DNA from: Lachnospiraceae bacterium UBA3801
GTDB taxonomy: Bacteria > Bacillota > Clostridia > Lachnospirales > Lachnospiraceae
DNA length: 13,382 nucleotides
NCBI GenBank assembly: GCA_002368685.1
Contig: DFEN01000103.1
Location: forward strand, 1 to 13,382
Direction: 5' to 3'
Below, in pieces: positions 7,385 through 13,315 of the stretch. Numbering within the stretch: the first letter of the stretch is position 1; the number at the start of each line of letters is the position of its first letter. Both the position numbers and the translations under genes were made by a program. The notes below the pieces were generated by a model. The model made no database searches, was not told the origin of the DNA, and was given only the letters and a program-made list of their open reading frames with translations.

Positions 7385-8443
7385 ATGAATGTTGCAGTTA
7401 TTACACTTATTGTCATCGGTATTATAGCTATCGTAGTAAGCTTTGTTCTTACACCGAAGGAAGAGGAAAAGGTAAATCCTAATATTCCTACAGAGCTCAG
7501 TGATGCTGACAAGAAGCATTTGGAAGGTCTTGCTGATAAGCATATGAAGGAATACAGCAAGAAGAAGATAAAGGAAAATGTATCAAACAGCATTAAAGAA
7601 GCTATTGATGAAGAAATTAAGAATAGTGATAAGGCAATTGGTGAAAAACTCGCTGAGAATCTTGGAAAGATAGATGAGAGAGCAACTGAGGATACTCAGA
7701 AGCTTGAGAAGTACTATAACGAAGTTACAGAAGATATCAATAAGAATAAGGCTGAGCTTGAGGACCTGTACAAGAAGGTCAGCGATAAGGAGAAGGATAT
7801 CAAGACATCTCTTGGAATCGTTGATGAATATAAGGAAGGCCTTGATAAGCTTAAGTCAGAGATTCAGGATATGGATTCACAGCTTACAGCTAAGAGAGAA
7901 GAGGCTGAGAAGCTTGCAGCTGCAGCAGCAGCTAGTGCAGCAGTAGCAGCTACTGTTCAGGCAGAGGCTCCAGCGGAGACTCCAAGTAGTGAGGCTGAGA
8001 CAGAAATCCTTAAGGGACCTGTTGAGTTCGTTAATGAAGATATGATAGCTGAGCAGGAGAAGGAATCCAAGTTCGGCAAAAAGAAAAAGAGAAATAAAAA
8101 GAATAAGAAGAAGGTTGCAGAGGCTGCTAAGGAAGAAGCTGCAAAGGAAGAAACTGCAGTAGAAGAGGTTGCGGAAGCTCCTGAAGAGGAAGCTAAGCAG
8201 GAAGAAGCTCCTGCACAGGAAGAAGTAAAGGAAGAGGCTTCTTCAGAAGATTCTTCAAAGGTTGAAACTCCTGATCTTAATGAGATACTTGAGGCTGAGG
8301 GAATAAACCTGGCTGATGGTGATACGGCTGGAAATATAATGGAAATGTTCAACGCTGGACTGAGTATCATAGAGATATCTAAGGTTCTTGGAATTGGTGT
8401 TGGTGAGGTTAAAGCTATTATAGATAAACAGCAGGGAGAGTAA
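7385..8443 (+). CDS. Membrane-anchored coiled-coil protein, DUF6115-like
   Basis: A 352-residue protein with one N-terminal membrane helix (about 3-22) without a cleavage site, then a long charged coiled coil (about 38-178), an Ala-rich stretch (178-198), a strongly basic patch GKKKKRNKKNKKK (231-243), an acidic Glu/Ala-rich linker (244-292), and a small C-terminal helix-turn-helix-like domain (about 298-349; MFNAGLSIIEISKVLGIGVG). This layout matches, from memory, DUF6115 proteins of Clostridia. Its place just before rpsB is that of swrB in B. subtilis, a bitopic membrane protein with a flagellar role. Here no flagellar gene is adjacent. GAGGGA at 7371-7376 precedes the ATG. A role as a membrane-tethered regulator or scaffold is only an inference. 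It is followed after 5 bases by the MltG-like gene. Confidence 0.72.
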   Translation: MNVAVITLIVIGIIAIVVSFVLTPKEEEKVNPNIPTELSDADKKHLEGLADKHMKEYSKKKIKENVSNSIKEAIDEEIKNSDKAIGEKLAENLGKIDERATEDTQKLEKYYNEVTEDINKNKAELEDLYKKVSDKEKDIKTSLGIVDEYKEGLDKLKSEIQDMDSQLTAKREEAEKLAAAAAASAAVAATVQAEAPAETPSSEAETEILKGPVEFVNEDMIAEQEKESKFGKKKKRNKKNKKKVAEAAKEEAAKEETAVEEVAEAPEEEAKQEEAPAQEEVKEEASSEDSSKVETPDLNEILEAEGINLADGDTAGNIMEMFNAGLSIIEISKVLGIGVGEVKAIIDKQQGE

Positions 8444-8448
8444 ATCAT

Positions 8449-9033
8449 ATGAGAAAATATATGCTTAGAGGTATCGGTATAGGTATTCTTATTGGAGCCG
8501 GTGTTATGTACGGTGCATTTGCCACAATCGGTACTGAGGATAAAGGTAAGAATGATAAGGCAGTAGTTGAGACAACAGAGGAAGAGACAACCGAGACAAC
8601 TACTGAAGAAGAAACTACTGAGGCTACTACAGAAGCTACCACTGAGGCAACTACTGAAGCGACCACAGAGGAGGAAACCACTGAGGCTACTACAGAAGCT
8701 ACCAATGAGGAAGTAACTACTGAAGCAACTACAGAGGAAACCACTGAGGCTCAGCCTGAGGAAGAGAAGACCGAGGACAAAGAGGAGAAGAAAGAGGACA
8801 AGAAGGAAGACAAGGCTTCTGGCGATAAGGAGATAACAGTTACTTCCGGAATGACTTCTGAAAATATTGCTTCATTACTGGAGCAGGCAGGACTTGTTGA
8901 TTCTGCAACTGAGTATAACTCATGGCTTATCTCAAAGGGATATGATTCAAATCTGCACATTGGTACATTTAAAATCAAGTCTGGTGCAAGCAACGAAGAG
9001 ATAGCTAAGATCCTTACTACTCAGGGAGAGTAA
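8449..9033 (+). CDS. Small MltG/YceG-like membrane protein, catalytic domain absent
   Basis: A 194-residue protein with an N-terminal membrane helix (about 6-26), a Thr/Glu low-complexity spacer (41-101) built on a repeated TTEA tetrapeptide, a Lys/Glu/Asp-rich stretch (102-127), and a C-terminal domain (128-192): ITVTSGMTSENIASLLEQAG ... NSWLISKGYDS...GTFKIKSGASNEEIAKILT. That domain resembles the LysM-like N-terminal subdomain of MltG/YceG lytic transglycosylases. The catalytic part of MltG (full length about 340 residues) is missing, so no transglycosylase activity is expected. It may bind peptidoglycan or a partner outside the membrane. The preceding gene supplies the ribosome binding site (GGGAGAG just before its stop), so the two are cotranslated. 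A terminator follows. Confidence 0.75.
   Translation: MRKYMLRGIGIGILIGAGVMYGAFATIGTEDKGKNDKAVVETTEEETTETTTEEETTEATTEATTEATTEATTEEETTEATTEATNEEVTTEATTEETTEAQPEEEKTEDKEEKKEDKKEDKASGDKEITVTSGMTSENIASLLEQAGLVDSATEYNSWLISKGYDSNLHIGTFKIKSGASNEEIAKILTTQGE
8569..8751 (+). repeat. Tandem TTEA-coding low-complexity repeat
   Basis: Inside the MltG-like gene, an imperfect 12-bp unit (ACTACTGAGGCT-type, encoding Thr-Thr-Glu-Ala or Thr-Thr-Glu-Glu) is repeated many times. It makes an extended spacer between the membrane helix and the C-terminal domain. Such a tract can change length by replication slippage. It also produces a long open frame on the opposite strand that is not a gene. Confidence 0.85.
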
Positions 9034-9064
9034 AAAAGATCTAAAATCTAATAAAGATTCTTAC

Positions 9065-9096
9065 GAAAACCCCTTGCATCAGGGGTTTTCTTATGT
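9065..9096 (+). terminator. Intrinsic terminator before rpsB
   Basis: A perfect 10-bp stem GAAAACCCCT / AGGGGTTTTC (9065-9074, 9081-9090) with a 6-base loop TGCATC and a T-rich tail TTATGTT. It ends the topA/DUF6115/MltG-like unit and separates it from rpsB-tsf. Confidence 0.88.
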
Positions 9097-9102
9097 TATT
9101 AT
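9074..9102 (+). promoter_or_regulatory. Candidate rpsB-tsf promoter overlapping the terminator
   Basis: TTGCAT (9074-9079) in the terminator loop and TATTAT (9097-9102) are 17 bases apart. The -10 is good and the -35 weak. Start would be near 9109, giving a leader of about 133 bases. No better pair is visible in the gap. Confidence 0.4.
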
Positions 9103-9108
9103 ACTCGT

Positions 9109-9241
9109 TGCGGCTTTGGACCGTGAAAATAAACATGTGGATTTTAATATAAGGTGCCACTTGCTCGGTAGTCCTATAGGACTATTTGTGGTGAACATAT
9201 TTTAAAGACAGGTCCACAGAAGAAAAACCAGGAGGTATATT
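9109..9241 (+). promoter_or_regulatory. Probable structured rpsB 5' leader
   Basis: The leader holds a perfect 16-base palindrome TAGTCC-TATA-GGACTA (9169-9184) enclosed by CCAC (9157-9160) and GTGG (9188-9191). TGGACC (9117-9122) can pair with GGTCCA (9211-9216), closing the whole region. TGTGGA (9136-9141) can instead pair with TCCACA (9213-9218). These competing pairings suggest a regulatory RNA, possibly bound by ribosomal protein S2. I do not recognise a named Rfam family. GGAGG at 9231-9235 is the rpsB ribosome binding site. Confidence 0.45.
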
Positions 9242-9985
9242 ATGAGCGTTATTTCAATGAAACAGTTACTCGAGGCAGGTGTTCACTTTGGTCACCAGAC
9301 TAGAAGATGGAACCCTAAGATGGATGAGTACATCTACACAGAGCGTAACAACATCCACATCATTGACCTTCAGAAGACAGTTGGTAAGATGGATGAGGCT
9401 TACAAGGCAGTATTTGATACTGTTGCTAATGGTGGTACAGTTCTGTTCGTAGGTACAAAGAAGCAGGCTCAGGACTCAATCCAGTCTGAGGCTGAGAGAT
9501 GTGGTATGTACTTCGTAAACCAGAGATGGTTAGGTGGTATGCTCACGAACTTCAAGACAATTCAGTCAAGAATTGAAACATTCAAGAAGTATAAGAAGAT
9601 GGAAGAGGATGGTACATTTGAGGCTCTTCCTAAGAAGGAAGTTGTTAATATTAAGAAGGAAATGGAGAAGCTTCAGAAGAATATCGGTGGTATCGAAGAT
9701 ATGAAGAAGCTCCCTGACATTATATTCGTAGTTGATCCTCACAAGGAAAGAATCTGCGTTCAGGAGGCACATGCTCTTGGAATTCCTCTTATCGGTATTG
9801 CAGATACAAACTGTGATCCTGATGATCTTGACTATGTAATCCCAGGTAACGATGATGCTATTCGTGCAGTAAAGCTTATCGTTTCAAAGCTTGCAGACGC
9901 TGTTATCGAAGCTAACGAGGGTGTTACAGAGGCAGAGGAAGAAGTAGAGGCTGAGGCAGTTGAGACAGCTGAAGATGCAGAGTAA
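9242..9985 (+). CDS. rpsB: 30S ribosomal protein S2
   Basis: Small-subunit ribosomal protein needed for S1/mRNA docking at the 30S platform. At 247 residues it has normal length. Clear family motifs are the start [27 protein letters not shown] (written in part: [16 protein letters not shown], 12-27), [55 protein letters not shown], and [27 protein letters not shown]. It ends in the usual acidic low-complexity tail (about 225-247). The ribosome binding site GGAGG is 6 bases before the ATG, and tsf follows after 21 bases, the conserved rpsB-tsf pair. It is preceded by a probable structured leader. Confidence 0.98.
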   Translation: MSVISMKQLLEAGVHFGHQTRRWNPKMDEYIYTERNNIHIIDLQKTVGKMDEAYKAVFDTVANGGTVLFVGTKKQAQDSIQSEAERCGMYFVNQRWLGGMLTNFKTIQSRIETFKKYKKMEEDGTFEALPKKEVVNIKKEMEKLQKNIGGIEDMKKLPDIIFVVDPHKERICVQEAHALGIPLIGIADTNCDPDDLDYVIPGNDDAIRAVKLIVSKLADAVIEANEGVTEAEEEVEAEAVETAEDAE

Positions 9986-10006
9986 TTAATAAGGAGGATA
10001 TTCAAG

Positions 10007-11107
10007 ATGGCTATTACAGCAGCAGACGTTAAGAAACTTAGAGAGATGACAGGCGCTGGTATGATGGATTGTAAGAAGGCTCTTACAGAGACAGACGGCG
10101 ACTTTGATGGCGCAGTTGAGTTCCTTCGTAAGAAGGGTCTTGCAACAGCAGAGAAGAAGGCTGGTAGAATCGCAGCTGAGGGTATCGTTGCAACAGTTCT
10201 TTCAGATGATAACAAAACAGCTACTATCATTGAGGTTAACTCAGAGACAGACTTCGTTGCTAAAAATGAAGTATTCCAGACATATGTAAATGGTCTTGCT
10301 ACACAGATTAATAATAATGATTATGCAGATATGGCTGCATTTATGGCAGCTAAGTCAGATATAGATTCTGCTTCAACTGTAGAAGAGTATCACAAGGCTA
10401 TGGTTGCTAAGATAGGTGAGAACCTTACAATTCGTCGTTTTGAAAAGCTTACAGGCGACGTTGTTGTTTCTTACATTCACATGGGCGGTAAGATTGGTGT
10501 TCTTGTAGAAGCTCAGGCTGATCAGACAGGTGATGCTATAACAGAGGCTATGAAGAACGTAGCTATGCAGATCGCAGCAATGAATCCACAGTATGTATCA
10601 AGAGATGAGATCTCAGCTGATACACTTGCTAAGGAGAAGGAAATCGTAATAGACAGCTCACTCGCTGATCCTGCTTCACTTCCAAAGCCAATCCTTAATG
10701 CAGTTATTACTGAGGCTATTGATTCAAATAAGTGGAGCGATGCTGATAAGGCTGCTTATGAAGAGCAGAAGACAAACAAGTTCTGGTATAACTTCATTTC
10801 AGATGAGGGTATGCAGGTTCTTAGAGATATCGCATCAGATCACAAGGCTGAGTACCTTGATAACAAGATCTTCGCTGGTCTTGTAGAGGGACGTTTTGCT
10901 AAGCACCTTAAGGAGATCTGCCTTGTAGATCAGGCTTATGTAAAGGCTGAGGACAAGGAAAACGTTAAGCAGTACGTTGAGAAGGTTGCTAAGGAGACAG
11001 GTTCTAACTTCGCTATCAAGAGCTTCATCAGATATGAGACAGGTGAAGGCCTTGAAAAGAAGAACGAAGACTTCGCAGCAGAAGTTGCAGCTCAGATGGG
11101 CCAGTAA
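10007..11107 (+). CDS. tsf: Translation elongation factor Ts, with insertion
   Basis: Guanine nucleotide exchange factor that recharges EF-Tu with GTP. The N-terminal UBA domain (VKKLREMTGAGMMDCKKAL, 8-26) and the signature TDFVAKN (81-87) are present. The C-terminal end GEGLEKKNEDFAAEVA is typical of clostridial EF-Ts. The protein has 366 residues, whereas most bacterial EF-Ts have about 280-315. The excess lies between EKEI (210-213) and VEGRFAKHLKEICLVDQ (293-309): about 80 residues stand where related proteins have roughly 25. The frame stays open and codon use looks uniform, so this seems a true in-frame insertion, not a frameshift. AAGGAGG at 9991-9997 supports the start. Three REP-like repeats and a terminator follow the stop. 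Confidence 0.96.
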   Translation: MAITAADVKKLREMTGAGMMDCKKALTETDGDFDGAVEFLRKKGLATAEKKAGRIAAEGIVATVLSDDNKTATIIEVNSETDFVAKNEVFQTYVNGLATQINNNDYADMAAFMAAKSDIDSASTVEEYHKAMVAKIGENLTIRRFEKLTGDVVVSYIHMGGKIGVLVEAQADQTGDAITEAMKNVAMQIAAMNPQYVSRDEISADTLAKEKEIVIDSSLADPASLPKPILNAVITEAIDSNKWSDADKAAYEEQKTNKFWYNFISDEGMQVLRDIASDHKAEYLDNKIFAGLVEGRFAKHLKEICLVDQAYVKAEDKENVKQYVEKVAKETGSNFAIKSFIRYETGEGLEKKNEDFAAEVAAQMGQ

Positions 11108-11109
11108 AC

Positions 11110-11200
11110 TATGCAAATAGGGACGTTTCTGTTTTGCACATATGCATATAGGGACGGTTCTGTTTTGCATATATGCAAATAGGGACGCTTCTCATTTGCA
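11110..11200 (+). repeat. Three direct REP-like repeats, 31-bp period
   Basis: Copies start at 11110, 11141 and 11172, each 29 bases plus a 2-base spacer, all in the same orientation. Their cores read GGGACGTTTCT, GGGACGGTTCT and GGGACGCTTCT between TGCA(A/T)A and TTTGCA arms. They begin 2 bases after the tsf stop and precede the tsf terminator, so they are in the tsf 3' untranslated region. Confidence 0.93.
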
Positions 11201-11223
11201 TATATGATAAATGAATAGTAACG

Positions 11224-11261
11224 AATGAGTCATAAGGTGTATAGCCTTATGGCTCATTTTT
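11224..11261 (+). terminator. Intrinsic terminator of rpsB-tsf
   Basis: A 14-bp stem (11224-11237 with 11245-11258, one G-T pair) around a 7-base loop TGTATAG, followed by TTTTT. It is strong and correctly placed for tsf, but separated from its stop by the three repeats. No gene is seen from 11108 to 11395; the rest of that stretch is repeats and A/T-rich DNA with a small GCAAC-GATTT-GTTGC hairpin at 11279-11293. Confidence 0.9.
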
Positions 11262-11308
11262 GCTATTTAGGAAAAAATGCAACGATTTGTTGCGTTATAC
11301 AAACTAAT

Positions 11309-11368
11309 TGTGCAAATAGGGACGTTTCTGTTTTGCACATATGCAAATGGGGACGGTTCTCATTTGCA
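11309..11368 (+). repeat. Two direct REP-like repeats before the RAYT gene
   Basis: Copies start at 11309 (TGTGCAAATAGGGACG, core GGGACGTTTCT) and 11340 (TGCAAATGGGGACG, core GGGACGGTTCT), again exactly 31 bases apart and in the same orientation as those at 11110-11200. The second ends 27 bases before the RAYT start codon. Confidence 0.92.
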
Positions 11369-11395
11369 CATATCAAGTGAAGGAGGGGGATTATT

Positions 11396-12136
11396 ATGCC
11401 AAGAACGGCAAGAAAACAAGGAAAAACGGGATTCTATCATATTATTACTAGGGGAAATGCTAAACAAATACTATTTGAAGATAACAAAGATTACAGCTTT
11501 TATATTTATTTGATTAGCAAATTTAGTAGAGAAATGGGCATAGCAATTAATGCTTATTGCCTTATGGACAATCATGTACATTTATTAGTGTATGATCCAG
11601 TGTTTAACATTTCACAAATGATGAAAAAAATCGATGTAACATACGCGAAATATTATAATGAAAAGTATGAGAGAGTGGGACATCTGTTTCAAGGGAGGTT
11701 TCTCAGTGAGGAAATTGATAATGAATCATATCTTTTGACAGCATTTAGATATATATTGCAAAATCCTGAAAAGGCTGGGGTGGCTATTGCATCTGAATAT
11801 AAGTGGAGTAGTTACAGATATTATGATACAATTAACTCGTTTGTAGACACAAGTGTTTTCACCGCTTTAATAGGTGATTGGAAAAACTATACTACTTTTA
11901 TTTCTTTACAAAATAGTGATAAATGTATGGAATTTGATACATTATCCAATGATGATGATTGGGCACTTACTGTTTTAAGGAATACAATTAGTGTTAGTAG
12001 TGGTACGGCTTTACAAAAATTAAGCAAACACGAAAGGGATAAATGTATTCGTAAGCTAAGAGATAAAGGACTTACAATTACTCAAATTGCAAGATTTACA
12101 GGTTTAAATAGAAATACTGTTTCTCAGGCAAAATAA
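11396..12136 (+). CDS. REP-associated tyrosine transposase (RAYT, Y1/HUH)
   Basis: An IS200-like Y1 nuclease domain of 246 residues, intact. GFYHIITRGN (12-21) opens the fold. MDNHVHLLV (58-66) carries the HUH metal pair H60/H62. The candidate nucleophile is Y119 in AFRYILQNPEKAG (116-128). HLFQGRF (96-102) and WSSYRYY (137-143) are typical of the RAYT branch. The C-terminal part (about 209-246), SKHERDKCIRKLRDKGLTITQIARFTGLNRNTV in essence, looks like a helix-turn-helix for DNA recognition. RAYTs in other bacteria cut single-stranded REP hairpins. Here eight repeat copies flank the gene. GGAGGGGG at 11382-11389 is its ribosome binding site. The coding sequence is visibly more A/T-rich than its neighbours, with TTA and ATA codons, suggesting transfer. 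Confidence 0.9.
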   Translation: MPRTARKQGKTGFYHIITRGNAKQILFEDNKDYSFYIYLISKFSREMGIAINAYCLMDNHVHLLVYDPVFNISQMMKKIDVTYAKYYNEKYERVGHLFQGRFLSEEIDNESYLLTAFRYILQNPEKAGVAIASEYKWSSYRYYDTINSFVDTSVFTALIGDWKNYTTFISLQNSDKCMEFDTLSNDDDWALTVLRNTISVSSGTALQKLSKHERDKCIRKLRDKGLTITQIARFTGLNRNTVSQAK

Positions 12137-12138
12137 AA

Positions 12139-12231
12139 TATGCAAATAGGGACGGTTCTTATTTGCATATAGGCAAAAGAGAAACGTCCCCATTTGCATA
12201 TGTGCAAAAGAGAACCGTCCCTATTTGCATA
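12139..12231. repeat. Three REP-like repeats after RAYT, one forward and two reversed
   Basis: The first copy (12139-12167) is forward, core GGGACGGTTCT, beginning 2 bases after the RAYT stop. The next two (12172-12200 and 12203-12231) are reversed and 31 bases apart, reading AGAAACGTCCCC and AGAACCGTCCCT. The outer end TTTGCATAGT is the mirror of the ACTATGCAAA at 11108-11117, so the RAYT block is bounded by inverted ends. Confidence 0.92.
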
Positions 12232-12251
12232 GTACTAATAAGGAGAAGATG

Positions 12252-13313
12252 ATGGTAGATTATACAGAGATACTTACAAATGTTGATGTGGATGCAGTGC
12301 TTATAACGGATCCATATAATTTAAGGTACTATACTGGCTTCCGTGGTGGAGAGGGCGTGGCGCTTATTTCGAAGGGTTCAAAGATACTCATAACTGACTC
12401 GAGGTACACAGAAGCTGCTGGAAAGGAATGCTATGAAGGCTTTATGGTAAGACAGTTTGGAAATGGTATCTCCACGATAAGTATCATCAAAGAGTACATT
12501 TCTTCTGATGGTATAAATACTCTTGGCTTTGAGGATATGTCTATAAGCTATAGTGATTATCAGAAGTTTTCAGGTGGGCTTGGATGTGAAATGAAGCCTA
12601 TAAAGGACGCACTCCTTATTCCAAGACAAATTAAGTCGCCTGAGGAGATAGAACTTCTCCGTGAGGCAGAGCATATCGGCGATATGGCATTTGACGATAT
12701 TCTTAGTATATTAAAGCCTGGTATGACCGAGCTCGAGGTTGCAGCAGAGATAGAATACAGTATGAAAAGACATGGTGCAGAGGGACTTTCCTTTGATACG
12801 ATTGCGGCGTCTGGGGTAAATTCTTCCATGCCTCATGCGATTCCTTCTGATAAGAAGCTAGAAAATGGCGATTTTCTTACAATGGATTTTGGGTGCATTT
12901 ATAAGGGGTATTGCTCTGATATGACCAGAACTGTTTGTATAGGTAAGGCTAGTGATGAGCAGAAGAAAGTTTATAACATAGTTTTATCTGCACAGCTTTC
13001 AGTGCTTGAAAATCTTAAACCTGGTATGATGTGTAAGGATGTAGATAGAATAGCAAGAGATTACATAAATGCTCAAGGGTATGGTGATTACTTTGGTCAT
13101 GGACTGGGGCATGGCGTTGGACTTTACATTCACGAGTCCCCAGCATTTAACACTCGCGATACTTCGATTGTTAAGCCGGGTATGATAGAAACAGATGAGC
13201 CGGGAATATATTTGCCAGGTAAATTTGGTGTTCGTATAGAAGATATGATTCTAATTACAAAAAATGGTTGTGAACCACTTGCAAGATCACCTAAAGAACT
13301 TATTGAACTCTAA
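12252..13313 (+). CDS. Xaa-Pro aminopeptidase, M24 family
   Basis: A cytosolic metallopeptidase of 353 residues, a usual size for Firmicute PepP/YpdF/YqhT-type enzymes, releasing N-terminal residues ahead of proline. The N-terminal creatinase-like domain (1-125; LRYYTGFRGGEG, LITDSRY) is followed by the pita-bread fold with all five expected dinuclear metal ligands: D212 (MDFG), D223 (SDMTRT), H287 (GHGLGHGVG), E316 (DEPGIYLPG) and E330 (VRIEDM). AAGGAG at 12240-12245 fits ATG 12252, or ATG 12249 with a short spacer; an earlier TTG at 12225 lies inside a repeat. No promoter is visible between the RAYT stop and this gene other than repeats. PepP can be followed by efp in this group, but the window ends. 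Confidence 0.93.
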   Translation: MVDYTEILTNVDVDAVLITDPYNLRYYTGFRGGEGVALISKGSKILITDSRYTEAAGKECYEGFMVRQFGNGISTISIIKEYISSDGINTLGFEDMSISYSDYQKFSGGLGCEMKPIKDALLIPRQIKSPEEIELLREAEHIGDMAFDDILSILKPGMTELEVAAEIEYSMKRHGAEGLSFDTIAASGVNSSMPHAIPSDKKLENGDFLTMDFGCIYKGYCSDMTRTVCIGKASDEQKKVYNIVLSAQLSVLENLKPGMMCKDVDRIARDYINAQGYGDYFGHGLGHGVGLYIHESPAFNTRDTSIVKPGMIETDEPGIYLPGKFGVRIEDMILITKNGCEPLARSPKELIEL

Positions 13314-13315
13314 AA

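Noticed and set aside
8445-8744. Long minus-strand frame rich in Val/Ser opposite the MltG-like gene
   Set aside because: It is the mirror of the TTEA coding repeats, with repetitive composition and no independent start signals.
10104-10289. Alternative-frame ORF inside tsf
   Set aside because: It is a shadow of the clear EF-Ts frame.
11110-11368. CRISPR-like array (regular 31-bp period)
   Set aside because: Units are 29 bases with only 2-base gaps, differ internally, occur in both orientations and have no unique spacers or cas genes.
11277-11513. Small ORF overlapping the RAYT start
   Set aside because: It runs through two repeats and is out of frame with the intact RAYT; no domain or ribosome binding site supports it.
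12225-12251. TTG start for the peptidase
   Set aside because: It lies in the repeat arm; AAGGAG at 12240-12245 serves ATG 12252 (or 12249).
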